This document shows, piece by piece, positions 37,831-46,150 of a stretch of DNA of 64,000 nt. Position 1 is the first letter of the stretch. Each line of letters opens with the position of its first letter. The stretch covers positions 1,798,001 to 1,862,000 of the forward strand of contig JACKFL010000005.1 in the NCBI GenBank assembly GCA_020632495.1, in the 5' to 3' direction. The notes under the pieces are model-generated. The model had not been told where the DNA came from and did not search any database. It worked only from the letters and a program-made list of their open reading frames with translations. Position numbers and translations under genes: made by a program. The stretch comes from Candidatus Omnitrophota bacterium (GTDB lineage Bacteria > Omnitrophota > Gorgyraeia > Zapsychrales > Zapsychraceae).

Positions 37831-38832
37831 ATGGGAGTTAAGTGGCGCGATTTTCAAATGCCCAAAAGGCTGGATTGTGTTGAAGCGGAATATACCGATA
37901 CTTACGGAAAATTTATCGCCGAGCCTTTCGAAAAAGGATATGGGGTTACATTGGGCAATTCCCTGCGTCGCATTCTGCTGTCATCTATTGAAGGAAGCGC
38001 CGTCACATCAATAAAAGTCGAGGGCGCCCGTCATGAGTTTTCGACTATCCCGGGCGTGATGGAGTCAGTCTCAGAGATGATCCTCAATATCAAGAGGCTG
38101 GTTATCCGTTCGCACTCCAAGGTTCCTAAGCCGATTTATATCAAGGCTGAGAAAAAAGGCGACGTCAAGGCCGCGGATATTATTTGTGACGAAACTATTG
38201 AAATATTGAATCCCGACCTGCAGATCGCCACTCTCTCGCGTGAAACCAGCTTGAGCGTGGAGATGGAAGTTTCCCGCGGCCGCGGATACGTGCCGGCCGA
38301 AATGAACAAGAAGGACGCGACTGTCGACTGGATCGCCGTCGACTCGATTTTTACTCCGATTACCAAGGTCAATTTCCAGGTCGAAAATACGCGCGTCGGT
38401 CAGCGCACCGACTACGACCGTTTGATCCTGGAAATCCGTACCAACGGAGGGATCAATCCGAAAGAGGCCCTGCTGTACGGGGCTAATATTCTGCAACGCC
38501 ATTTGGATGTTTTTGTGTGCTACGGTCAATTGCCGGAGGAAGAGGAAGAAGAAGAGGAAATTTCAGCAGAAGAACAATCGCTGTACGAAAAGCTTCGTTT
38601 ACCGATCTCGGAACTCGAACTGTCGGTGCGCAGCGCCAATTGTCTGAAAGACGCCAACATCAAGACAATTGCCGAGTTGGTCAAGAAGACGGAATCCGAA
38701 CTGCTGACGTTCCGCAATTTCGGGAAAAAATCCCTTACGGAAATCAATGAACTGCTGAAGGTCATGGGACTGAGCCTGGGTATGAAGGTCGACCAGAAGA
38801 AACTGCGGCAGGTTAAAAAAGACGAAATGTAG
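37831..38832 (+). CDS. rpoA: DNA-directed RNA polymerase subunit alpha
   Basis: 333-residue assembly platform of RNA polymerase. The N-terminal dimerisation domain shows GYGVTLGNSLRRILLSSIEG; an acidic linker (EEEEEEEIS) leads to the C-terminal domain at about residues 255-325 with NCLKDANIKTIAELV and its helix-hairpin-helix GKKSLTEI, which binds UP elements and activators. AAGGAGG lies seven bases before the ATG. Confidence 0.98.
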   Translation: MGVKWRDFQMPKRLDCVEAEYTDTYGKFIAEPFEKGYGVTLGNSLRRILLSSIEGSAVTSIKVEGARHEFSTIPGVMESVSEMILNIKRLVIRSHSKVPKPIYIKAEKKGDVKAADIICDETIEILNPDLQIATLSRETSLSVEMEVSRGRGYVPAEMNKKDATVDWIAVDSIFTPITKVNFQVENTRVGQRTDYDRLILEIRTNGGINPKEALLYGANILQRHLDVFVCYGQLPEEEEEEEEISAEEQSLYEKLRLPISELELSVRSANCLKDANIKTIAELVKKTESELLTFRNFGKKSLTEINELLKVMGLSLGMKVDQKKLRQVKKDEM

Positions 38833-38842
38833 AGAACGGATC

Positions 38843-39448
38843 ATGAGACATAAAATTGCAGGCAACACCCTAAACCGAAAAACAGCACACCGCAAGGCCA
38901 CCATCCGCGACATCGCCAAGGCCACCCTGATCCAGGAGCGTATCTGCACCACTAAGGCCAAGGCCAAGGAGGCGCGTAAGCTGGTGGACAGGTTGATCAC
39001 CATGGGCAAGAAGGGGACATTGGCCGACAAGCGGCGCGCGTTTGCCATTATCTGCGACCACAATGTGGTCAGCGATCTCTTCAATAACGTCGCCAAGCGC
39101 TTCGAAAAGCGTAACGGCGGATACACCCGGATCATCCTGGCCAACAACCGGCGCGGCGACAATGCGCAATTGGCCTATCTGGAATTAGTCGACAAGTCGC
39201 GCACCATCATCAGCAAGGCCAAATCCTCGGCCGCTGCTGACAAGTCCAAGGAGGTTAAGGCCTCCAAGGCCATCGAGGCCAAGCCGCAGGAAACCGCCGC
39301 GGCAGAAACCGCTGAGGTCAAGGACAAGAAGAGGGACGCCATCAAGGATGACTCTCAGGGGGCCATCAGCCAGGACAAGGGCAAAGACAAGAAGAAAATC
39401 GTCGGCGGTATCCGGAAAATGTTTAACCGCAAATCATCAGGGAAATAG
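38843..39448 (+). CDS. rplQ: 50S ribosomal protein L17 with long C-terminal extension
   Basis: L17 surrounds the tunnel exit. Residues 1-118 form the usual protein (MRHKIAGNTLNRKTAHRKA to AYLELVD). About 83 further residues follow, rich in Lys, Ala, Glu and Asp, and ending in a basic segment (GGIRKMFNRKSSGK). The total is 201 against about 120-130 for most bacteria. The tail is open and in frame with no stop, so it is real coding sequence; its function is unknown. aspC starts one base after the stop. Confidence 0.93.
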   Translation: MRHKIAGNTLNRKTAHRKATIRDIAKATLIQERICTTKAKAKEARKLVDRLITMGKKGTLADKRRAFAIICDHNVVSDLFNNVAKRFEKRNGGYTRIILANNRRGDNAQLAYLELVDKSRTIISKAKSSAAADKSKEVKASKAIEAKPQETAAAETAEVKDKKRDAIKDDSQGAISQDKGKDKKKIVGGIRKMFNRKSSGK

Positions 39449-39449
39449 G

Positions 39450-40628
39450 GTGGAGACGACCGCGCTGAGCATCAATAAGAGAATCAGTCAAGTCCTCGGA
39501 TCATCCACGCTCGCCATCACAGCCAAGGCCAAGGAATTGAAGGCACAGGGCAAGGATGTCGTTAATTTTGCCGGAGGCGAGCCTGATTTCGATACTCCGG
39601 ATACCATCAAAGAAGCCGCCATCCAGGCCATCAAGGCCGGTCAAACCAAATACACGCCGAGTGTCGGCACCCCCCAATTACGTGAAGAAATAGTCCGTAA
39701 GTTCAAGGAAGATAACGGCTTGCAATATAAAGCCTCGCAGGTTGTGGTGGGGTGCGGGGCCAAACATTCCATATTCAATCTCATCCAGGTGCTTTGCGAC
39801 GAAGGGGATGAAGTCCTTATTCCGACGCCATACTGGGTCAGTTACCCGGAAATGGTCAAGATCGCCGGCGCCACACCCAAGTTTGTGGAGACCACTGCCG
39901 CCACGGAATTCAAGCTGAACGCTGATTTGCTGAATGCGGCCGTGACCGACAAGACCCGGCTGCTCATTCTGGCCTCTCCCTCAAATCCCACGGGTATGGT
40001 ATACTCCAAAGAGGAGTTGGAAGCCTTGGCCGAAATCTGTGTCAAAAACAAGATTTGGGTCATCAGTGACGAAATCTATGAAAAGCTGATCTATGACATT
40101 CCTGAGTACACCTCGATAGCCTCGCTCAACGAGGATATCTACCAACTCACCTTTACCGTTAACGGCGTATCCAAGGCCTATTCCATGACCGGATGGCGCA
40201 TCGGATACGCGGCGGGCAACGCAGAGATCATGGAATACGTTAAGAAACTGCAAGATCATTCCACTTCCAACCCCTGCTCCATCAGCCAAGCAGCCGCTCT
40301 GCAGGCCCTCCGGGAACCTAAGGAAAAAGTAGACGCTATGCGGGATATTTTCCAGGCGCGTCGGGACTTAATCACATCTCTGTTTGACAGCATTCCCGAA
40401 GTTAGCTATATTAAACCGCAAGGAGCATTCTACGTTTTCTGTGACTTCTCCAAGTTAGGTTCTTCCTTTGACGTCGCCAAACGCATCATCGAGGAGGTCA
40501 ACGTTGCGATCATCCCCGGTGAAGGATTTGGCGCTCCCGGTTACATGCGTTTGAGTTATGCCACCTCTAACGAACGGATCGAAGAGGGCGTCAAGCGTAT
40601 CGCCGAGTGGATCAAGAATAACTCCTAA
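39450..40628 (+). CDS. aspC: Pyridoxal-phosphate aminotransferase, probable aspartate aminotransferase
   Basis: Fold-type I PLP aminotransferase of 392 residues. FAGGEPDFDTP, the ASPSNPTG substrate region, SDEIYEKL, and SKAYSMTGWRIGYAAG with the PLP lysine are visible; the pattern is that of class Ib aspartate aminotransferases. It would exchange amino groups between aspartate and 2-oxoglutarate. The GTG at 39450 lies one base after rplQ; a longer upstream frame overlaps the L17 tail and is not homologous to the family. Substrate range is not certain. Confidence 0.88.
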   Translation: METTALSINKRISQVLGSSTLAITAKAKELKAQGKDVVNFAGGEPDFDTPDTIKEAAIQAIKAGQTKYTPSVGTPQLREEIVRKFKEDNGLQYKASQVVVGCGAKHSIFNLIQVLCDEGDEVLIPTPYWVSYPEMVKIAGATPKFVETTAATEFKLNADLLNAAVTDKTRLLILASPSNPTGMVYSKEELEALAEICVKNKIWVISDEIYEKLIYDIPEYTSIASLNEDIYQLTFTVNGVSKAYSMTGWRIGYAAGNAEIMEYVKKLQDHSTSNPCSISQAAALQALREPKEKVDAMRDIFQARRDLITSLFDSIPEVSYIKPQGAFYVFCDFSKLGSSFDVAKRIIEEVNVAIIPGEGFGAPGYMRLSYATSNERIEEGVKRIAEWIKNNS

Positions 40629-40659
40629 TTCCATCTAACGTTCTACCTAGGAGTCTCCC

Positions 40660-41727
40660 GTGGATCTAAAAGAGCTTCTCAAACTGTGTATTGACCGCAA
40701 GGCGTCCGACCTCCACCTTACCGAAAACAGCCCGCCAATTCTGCGCATCGACGGAAAGTTAATGTTGACGGACGGATCACCGCTCACCCGTGAAGAACTA
40801 AAAAAGTGTATCTACGGAATCCTCACCGATACTCAAAAAGAAAAGTTTGAGCAGGACCGCGAGCTGGATTTTTCGCTGTCTATGGAGGGGCTGGAGCGGT
40901 TCCGGGTTAATGTGCACATGCAGAAAGGGTCGGTCGAGGCCGCGCTGCGGCGTATCCCGAGCTTTATCCCGACCATTGACGATTTGGGCTTGCCGCCGGC
41001 CATTCTGGATTTCGCGCGCAAACCCAGCGGGTTGGTTCTCATAACCGGTCCCACCGGGTCCGGGAAGACGACCACCCTGGCATCAATGGTCAACGTCATC
41101 AATGCCGAGCGCTCGTGCATGATCATCTGTATTGAGGACCCGATTGAGTACGTTCACCGGAATAATCGGGCTGTCATCAAACAGCGCGAGATTTACAGCG
41201 ACACCAATTCCTTCTCCGAGGCCCTGAAGCGCTGTCTGCGTCAGGATCCGGACGTCATTATCGTCGGGGAAATGCGGGATTTGGAGACGATTTCAACGGC
41301 CCTGACGGCGGCGGAAACAGGCCACCTTGTTCTGGCCACTCTCCACACCCCCGATACCGCCCAGACCATTGAGCGTGTCATCGACGTTTTCCCGGCGCAT
41401 CAACAACAGCAGGTCCGTCTGCAGCTGTCCGCGGCTTTGCAAGGTATCGTTTCCCAGACCCTGTTGCCCAGGGCTTCGGGGCAGGGGCGGGTGATGGCTT
41501 CAGAGGTCCTCGTCGCCACACCGGCGGTGCGGAATCTGATCCGGGAGCGTGCCGTCGAGCAAATCCCCACGGCCATACAAACCGGTGTGCAGTACGGTAT
41601 GCATACGATGGACATGTCCCTAAAGGTCCTTTACGAGCAAGGCATTATTACGTACGAAGATGCCATCATGCAGGTGAAGAATCTGCAGGAATTCGAACAA
41701 CTGCTCAAGCGCTCCGCTGACTATTGA
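40660..41727 (+). CDS. pilT: Type IV pilus retraction ATPase PilT
   Basis: Hexameric ATPase that depolymerises type IV pili for twitching or DNA uptake, at the cytoplasmic face of the inner membrane. The 355-residue protein has an N-terminal PilT domain (KASDLHLTENSPPILRIDG), Walker A GPTGSGKTTT at 130-139, the Asp box, Walker B DPDVIIVGEMRD and the His box AETGHLVLATLHT. The C-terminal segment VRNLIRE matches the PilT AIRNLIRE motif, which separates it from PilB. Start is GTG. No other pilus gene adjoins it; a terminator follows. Confidence 0.95.
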   Translation: MDLKELLKLCIDRKASDLHLTENSPPILRIDGKLMLTDGSPLTREELKKCIYGILTDTQKEKFEQDRELDFSLSMEGLERFRVNVHMQKGSVEAALRRIPSFIPTIDDLGLPPAILDFARKPSGLVLITGPTGSGKTTTLASMVNVINAERSCMIICIEDPIEYVHRNNRAVIKQREIYSDTNSFSEALKRCLRQDPDVIIVGEMRDLETISTALTAAETGHLVLATLHTPDTAQTIERVIDVFPAHQQQQVRLQLSAALQGIVSQTLLPRASGQGRVMASEVLVATPAVRNLIRERAVEQIPTAIQTGVQYGMHTMDMSLKVLYEQGIITYEDAIMQVKNLQEFEQLLKRSADY

Positions 41728-41806
41728 TGGTGCGCCATCATAGATCGCCTGGCAAAGAAATCGAAGTTGACATGTCATAGGTGCCGATTTAAAACACTTC
41801 TACATT

Positions 41807-41845
41807 AGCCCCGTTTATCTGATATGATAGGCGGGGTTAATTTTT
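41807..41845 (+). terminator. Rho-independent terminator after pilT
   Basis: Hairpin with 5' arm 41809-41819 (CCCCGTTTATC) and 3' arm 41826-41836 (GATAGGCGGGG): 11 pairs including two G-U pairs, extendable by two more on the outside, loop TGATAT, then TTAATTTTT. It is the first convincing terminator downstream of the ribosomal gene block and ends 33 bases before lipB. Confidence 0.85.
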
Positions 41846-41878
41846 AATGAACCAAATCTCCGGCGGAGACAGGGCCTT

Positions 41879-42547
41879 ATGAGCGACCCATTGCAGGTGA
41901 TACAGCTGGGTTTGATCGACTATCAGCAAGCTTACCGGCGACAGCTGGAGGCAGTCGATGAGGTGCGCGCGGGGGGCATGTCGCAGCTGCTCTTTTGTGA
42001 ACACCCGGCAGTACTGACCCTGGGCCGGATGACCAAACCCGGCACCGTTCTGTGGCCGCCCGCGCAATTGGAGGAAGCCGGGGTTCAGCTGGTCAAGGTC
42101 GACCGGGGGGGAGACGTGACTCTGCACGCCCCAGGTCAGCTGGTGGTTTACCCGATTGTCGATTTGAATCGATATGGCCGGGACCTGCACCGTCATTTGC
42201 GTCTGCTGGAAGATGTGGCGATGGCCGTGCTGCGTCGGTTTGATATTAAACCCCGGCGGGAGCCCGGCCAGACCGGAGTATGGGTCGGGCCGGACAAATT
42301 GGTTTCGATCGGTATCGGGGTCAAACGATGGATTACCTATCACGGCATCGGGATCAACGTGAATACCGATTTAAGTCTGTTTCGCATGATCAAGCCGTGC
42401 GGCTTAAACGTTGAAATGAGTTCAATTTCTCATATAATAGGACGTAACTTGGATATGAATGACGTCATGGCGAAGGTTCGCGACGAGTTCTTCCGCGTCT
42501 ACGCAGATAACAAAGGAGTGTCCCATGGTGCGCGTAACACTGCCTGA
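41879..42547 (+). CDS. lipB: Octanoyl-[acyl-carrier-protein]:protein octanoyltransferase
   Basis: Transfers octanoate from acyl carrier protein to the lysine of lipoyl domains, the first step of endogenous lipoate assembly. The 222-residue protein has RGGDVTLHAPGQ at 77-88, the catalytic pair Lys149 (IGIGVKRW) and Cys174 (IKPCGL), and the YHGIGINV segment. The ATG follows a GGAG box. It overlaps the next gene, a lone lipoyl domain, by 23 bases; lipA is not in the window. Confidence 0.95.
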   Translation: MSDPLQVIQLGLIDYQQAYRRQLEAVDEVRAGGMSQLLFCEHPAVLTLGRMTKPGTVLWPPAQLEEAGVQLVKVDRGGDVTLHAPGQLVVYPIVDLNRYGRDLHRHLRLLEDVAMAVLRRFDIKPRREPGQTGVWVGPDKLVSIGIGVKRWITYHGIGINVNTDLSLFRMIKPCGLNVEMSSISHIIGRNLDMNDVMAKVRDEFFRVYADNKGVSHGARNTA

Positions 42548-42761
42548 ATTGGGCGAGGGAATCGCCGAAGCCACAGTGGCCTGTTTTCATTTAAAACCCG
42601 GTGACCCGGTCAGCGTTGACGACGATGTGGTTGAGGTCGTCACCGACAAGGCCACCTTCAATGTGGCCAGTACGGCCGCCGGCCGGATCGCGGAGACATT
42701 CGTCGCGGAGGGGGATCAAGTCCCGGTGGGCGCGGCCCTGTTCTCGGTAAGCGACAGCTGA
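42525..42761 (+). CDS. Free-standing lipoyl-domain protein
   Basis: 78-residue protein made only of an E2-type biotinyl/lipoyl domain: PELGEGIAEATV, KPGDPV, then the lipoylation site Lys42 in VVTDKATFNV, and GDQVPVGAALF. The start ATG at 42525 follows AAAGGAG and lies inside lipB. No catalytic acyltransferase domain or peripheral subunit-binding domain follows, so it is not a complete E2, and it is too short for GcvH. It is probably a substrate of the neighbouring LipB. Its role could be a detached E2 swinging arm or a lipoate carrier; this is inference. Confidence 0.85.
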   Translation: MVRVTLPELGEGIAEATVACFHLKPGDPVSVDDDVVEVVTDKATFNVASTAAGRIAETFVAEGDQVPVGAALFSVSDS

Positions 42762-42763
42762 TT

Positions 42764-43432
42764 ATGAACGTTTGTATACTTATACCGGCCTATAACGAGT
42801 CAAAGACGATCGCGGCCCTGGTCAGTGCCGTCAAGGCCAAGGGGTTGCACGTGGTCGTGGTGGATGACGGCAGCGTTGACAATACTGCTTTGCAGGCCAG
42901 CGAGGCAGGGGCGGTGGTCCTTTCCAATCAGCGCAATCAGGGTAAGGGCGCTACCCTGCAAAAGGGATTTCAATATGTTCTGGGTGAGAAATTTGACGGG
43001 GTCATCTGCATGGACGGCGACGGACAGCACGCCGTGGCGGACCTGGATCAATTTCTCAGCTCACCGCATGTGAAACCGGATACGATCATTAACGGCAACC
43101 GGATGGTCAACGCCAAGGATATGCCGTTTGTCCGGTTATATACCAACCGGTTTATGTCTTTCCTGATTTCCTCGGTGTGCGGTCAGAAGGTGCCCGACTC
43201 CCAATGCGGATTCCGCTACATCGGGCGCGAGGTCCTCAAGACGATCAAACTCACCAGCGGGTGCTATGAGATTGAGTCGGAGATTTTGATCAAGAGTGCC
43301 AAAAAAGGCTTCGCGATTCATGCTGTCCCCATCCAGACTATTTACCAGGGGGAAGCCAGTCATATCCGCCCTGTCCGCGATACGATCCGCTTTTTCACGT
43401 ATCTGTTAAAGGAAGTTTTTTCCAAATCCTAA
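42764..43432 (+). CDS. Family 2 glycosyltransferase (DPM-like)
   Basis: Soluble 222-residue GT2 enzyme: IPAYNESKTI near the N-terminus, VVDDGSVDNT with the nucleotide-binding aspartates, and MDGDGQH with the metal-binding DxD. It resembles dolichol/polyprenyl-phosphate mannosyltransferases but lacks the C-terminal membrane helices of many of these. It would move a sugar from a nucleotide carrier to a lipid or glycan of the envelope. It begins two bases after the lipoyl-domain gene. Donor and acceptor are not predictable from sequence. Confidence 0.88.
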   Translation: MNVCILIPAYNESKTIAALVSAVKAKGLHVVVVDDGSVDNTALQASEAGAVVLSNQRNQGKGATLQKGFQYVLGEKFDGVICMDGDGQHAVADLDQFLSSPHVKPDTIINGNRMVNAKDMPFVRLYTNRFMSFLISSVCGQKVPDSQCGFRYIGREVLKTIKLTSGCYEIESEILIKSAKKGFAIHAVPIQTIYQGEASHIRPVRDTIRFFTYLLKEVFSKS

Positions 43433-43485
43433 GACCCGATTGCCGCCGAGGATAGCCCGGGGACGGCGATCCCGGATCGACTTCT

Positions 43486-44202
43486 ATGCGAAACACTCTC
43501 TTTTACTGTTGTCTTTTGACCTCGAGTCTCGTCCATTTCGCAGTGATCAAGTCGCTCAATTCCAACAGGAAATTCAAGCTCCCGCCGCCGAAGAAGACAA
43601 TGGAAGTAACCTATCAAAAGATCAAGACCGTTAAAGTGGAGCCTCCGCCGGAACCCGAGCCCAAACAGGAAGTCAGCATAGCGAAGGAAAAGCAGATCCG
43701 CCGGGACGTGAAAGTGTTAGACAAAGAAAGCGACCATTTCACTGTCTTCGACAAAGAAGTAAAGGATATCTCCAAGTTCTCCAAGCGGGTTTCCCTGGAT
43801 AAAAAACGTTCACCGAAGATCAAGACGCTCGACGGCCAACGCAAGATGTTCGTTGACATGGTGCAGTCCGAGAAGATACAAAATCCGGTTTATCTGGACT
43901 ATCAAATGCGGCTCAGGAATCAGATCCGGGACCGGGTCCGGCAGTACTTTGTGGGATATACCGGGTATGAAGCAGGGAAGGTCCGGATCGCTTTTATCGT
44001 CAGCGCGCTGGGAGAGCTGAAGGCCATCCGCATCAGCGAAGAGCACACCTCGGCCAATGAACGTATGCGGGAGCTGGGCCTGAAGAGCGTGGAGGATGCC
44101 TTTCCGTTTTCGGCCATTCCCAAAAACTTGCCGTATTCTGAGTTAACTTTTAATATTGAGATTATCTTTACGCCGGAGGCCGGGGATGTGGCCGAGCGCT
44201 AG
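43486..44202 (+). CDS. TonB-like energy-transducing protein
   Basis: 238 residues: a short N-terminal hydrophobic segment (about residues 4-22) as a membrane anchor, a proline/acidic/basic spacer with PPPEPEPK, and a C-terminal region of about 80 residues (QMRLRNQIRDRVRQYF, then GKVRIAFIVSALGELKAIRI, and LTFNIEIIF) with the predicted pattern of a TonB C-terminal domain. It would couple inner-membrane energy to an outer-membrane receptor or span the periplasm. No exbB/exbD or receptor is near. The call rests on architecture and pattern, so is moderate. Confidence 0.7.
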   Translation: MRNTLFYCCLLTSSLVHFAVIKSLNSNRKFKLPPPKKTMEVTYQKIKTVKVEPPPEPEPKQEVSIAKEKQIRRDVKVLDKESDHFTVFDKEVKDISKFSKRVSLDKKRSPKIKTLDGQRKMFVDMVQSEKIQNPVYLDYQMRLRNQIRDRVRQYFVGYTGYEAGKVRIAFIVSALGELKAIRISEEHTSANERMRELGLKSVEDAFPFSAIPKNLPYSELTFNIEIIFTPEAGDVAER

Positions 44203-44216
44203 CGGCGGACGGTGAA

Positions 44217-44245
44217 TTGACAAGGCCGCACGAAGATGATATTCT
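44217..44245 (+). promoter_or_regulatory. Probable sigma-70-type promoter of the DUF1844-aroQ-efp-acc genes
   Basis: TTGACA at 44217-44222, 17-base spacer, TATTCT at 44240-44245, directly after the TonB-like gene. Transcription would start near 44252 and leave a leader of about 57 bases before the ATG at 44309. All six genes to accC then follow closely in the same direction. Confidence 0.55.
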
Positions 44246-44308
44246 ACAGTTCAATTCCAACTCTAATATAACCAAAGGGTTAGCAATTTTAACGGAGCTT
44301 TCATCGCT

Positions 44309-44623
44309 ATGGATCACAAGGCCGGCGCCCACGAAGACAAGCAGCGGAACGTGGACGTCAATTTTGTCAATTACATCACCAGCCTCGGACTGCAGGCGCT
44401 CATTTTTCTCGGCGAAACGCCGAGTCCGATCAGCGGCCGCACGGAAAAGAATCTGGATCAAGCCCGCATTCTGATCAACACGCTGGTAATGCTGCAGGCC
44501 AAGACCAGCGGCAATCTGAACGAACAGGAAGAAAGTTTACTAACGGCGTCGATATATGAGCTGCAAATTAAGTACACCGAGGTCATTAAGGCCGACGGGT
44601 ACCAGGGGGAGGAAGATCGGTGA
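44309..44623 (+). CDS. DUF1844 family protein
   Basis: 104-residue soluble protein. The pattern NVDVNFVNYITSLGLQALIFLGETPSP, then NLDQARILINTLVMLQAKTSGNLNEQEESLL (each in part), matches my recollection of DUF1844, a small helical family common in delta-proteobacteria and PVC/Acidobacteria lineages and of unknown function. A GGAG box lies 11 bases before the ATG. Its stop overlaps the GTG of aroQ by four bases. Confidence 0.75.
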   Translation: MDHKAGAHEDKQRNVDVNFVNYITSLGLQALIFLGETPSPISGRTEKNLDQARILINTLVMLQAKTSGNLNEQEESLLTASIYELQIKYTEVIKADGYQGEEDR

Positions 44624-45060
44624 AGAAAATACTGGTTATTCACGGGCCGAACTTAAATTTACTCGGCAGGCGGGAAGAGGATATTTACGGGGCGACGAGC
44701 CTGGCGGAGATCAACGCCGTGCTTGGCAAAGATGCGGCCGAGGGCGGTTTCGCGGCGGATTTCTTTCAGTCCAATCATGAGGGGGAGATTGTCGATACCA
44801 TCGGGAACGCCCCGGCCAACGGGGTGGATGCGATTCTGATCAATCCGGCGGCCTATACCCATACGAGTGTGGCCATCCGCGATGCGATTGCCGCCGTCAA
44901 GATACCCACCGTGGAGGTCCATCTGTCCAATATCTACGCTCGGGAAGATTTCCGGCATACGTCCCTGTCCGCGCCGGTCTGCCGCGGCCAGATATCAGGG
45001 TTCGGAGTGGACAGCTATTACCTGGGACTACGGGGCCTAATGAACATGCTCCGTGACTAA
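44620..45060 (+). CDS. aroQ: 3-dehydroquinate dehydratase, type II
   Basis: Dehydrates 3-dehydroquinate to 3-dehydroshikimate, third step of the shikimate pathway. The 146-residue protein opens IHGPNLNLLGRREEDIYG, with the conserved Arg and the catalytic Tyr23, and has NPAAYTHTS and HLSNIYAREDFR later. The start is GTG, overlapping the DUF1844 gene by four bases. The aroQ-pepP-efp-accB-accC order is widespread in bacteria. aroB, the previous step, is at 60285. Confidence 0.96.
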   Translation: MKKILVIHGPNLNLLGRREEDIYGATSLAEINAVLGKDAAEGGFAADFFQSNHEGEIVDTIGNAPANGVDAILINPAAYTHTSVAIRDAIAAVKIPTVEVHLSNIYAREDFRHTSLSAPVCRGQISGFGVDSYYLGLRGLMNMLRD

Positions 45061-45097
45061 CTTCTAATCCACGCGCGGCGGATGCCGCCTATTTAAT

Positions 45098-46150
45098 ATG
45101 ACCAACCGCATGCAAAAAGTCCGCCGGTTGCTGGCGGCTTACAAGATCGACGCGTTGATCGTCAGCGATGCCGTCAATGCGACCTACCTCACCCGGTATC
45201 CCGTCAGTGAGTCCTGGCTTCTCATTACAGCCCAAAGGACGTATTACATCACGGACTTCCGCTACATCCATGAAGTCCGCGGCGCAGTCAAGGGCGTCAC
45301 CCCGGTCATGTATTCGAAGTCGGTCTTCAGCACCATCTTTGAGCTGGCGGCCCGGCATAAGGCAACCCATGTCGGTATCAATGAGCATCACTGGACCGTA
45401 GCTCAACATAAGCGCCTGAAACAGGCGTGTCCCAAGGGCATCAAGCTAAGGCCGGCCAATGATCTGGTGGAGTCCCTGCGGGAGATCAAGGAGCCCGAGG
45501 AGGTACAGGCCATCCGTGACGGTCTGGAAATCCACCGGGAGGCGCTCCGGTACCTTAAAAGATATATTAAGCCTAATACTACGGAGGAGGCTGTGTTTGC
45601 CAAGCTGGAGGGCTTTGTCCGCCGCCGCAAAGTGGGCTTTTCCTTCCCGCCGATCATCGCTTCCGGCCCTAATTCCAGCTACCCTCACGCGAACGTAACT
45701 CCTAGGAAAATAAGAAATAACGAGCCAGTGTTAGTCGATATGGGGGTGTGTTTCGGGGGCTATATGACCGACTTGACACGTATGTTCTTTTTAGGTAAAA
45801 TAGCCAATCTTGTCCAGGAGACAGAGGCCCATGTACGTGAAGCTCAGCGTCGAGCTATCGCTTCGATCAAGGCGGGTGTGAGTATCGCCGAGGTCGACTT
45901 AAAGGCCCGTAAATATTTGGAAAGTAAAAATTTAGCCAAATATTTCGGTCATTCGCTCGGCCATGGTGTCGGCCTGGAAATACATGAAGGCCCGCGGCTT
46001 TATCATACGATCCGCCGGCCGCTCAAAGCCGGGATGGTTTTGACCGTCGAGCCGGCGGTTTACTTTGCCGGCAAGTTCGGCATCCGGCTGGAAGAAATGG
46101 TTTTGGTAACAGAAACAGGATGTGAGGTTTTAAGTGGGCATATCGCTTAA
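45098..46150 (+). CDS. pepP: M24 family Xaa-Pro aminopeptidase
   Basis: 350-residue metallopeptidase that trims N-terminal residues before proline. An N-terminal creatinase-like domain of about 125 residues is followed by the catalytic domain with two-metal ligands: the aspartates in VDMGVCFGGYMTDLTR, the histidine in GHSLGHGVGLEIHEGP, and glutamates in LTVEPAVY and RLEEMVLV. Its stop lies 17 bases inside efp. Whether it acts as aminopeptidase P or a prolidase is not settled. Confidence 0.9.
   Translation: MTNRMQKVRRLLAAYKIDALIVSDAVNATYLTRYPVSESWLLITAQRTYYITDFRYIHEVRGAVKGVTPVMYSKSVFSTIFELAARHKATHVGINEHHWTVAQHKRLKQACPKGIKLRPANDLVESLREIKEPEEVQAIRDGLEIHREALRYLKRYIKPNTTEEAVFAKLEGFVRRRKVGFSFPPIIASGPNSSYPHANVTPRKIRNNEPVLVDMGVCFGGYMTDLTRMFFLGKIANLVQETEAHVREAQRRAIASIKAGVSIAEVDLKARKYLESKNLAKYFGHSLGHGVGLEIHEGPRLYHTIRRPLKAGMVLTVEPAVYFAGKFGIRLEEMVLVTETGCEVLSGHIA

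Noticed and set aside
41767..41795. TTGACA with a weak TAAAAC box before lipB
   Set aside because: Any transcript from it would run straight into the terminator at 41807-41845, and the -10 match is poor, so it was not called as the lipB promoter.
43438..43471. Hairpin GATTGCCG/CGGCGATC after the glycosyltransferase gene
   Set aside because: The 8-base stem has an 18-base loop and no T run, so it does not qualify as a terminator.
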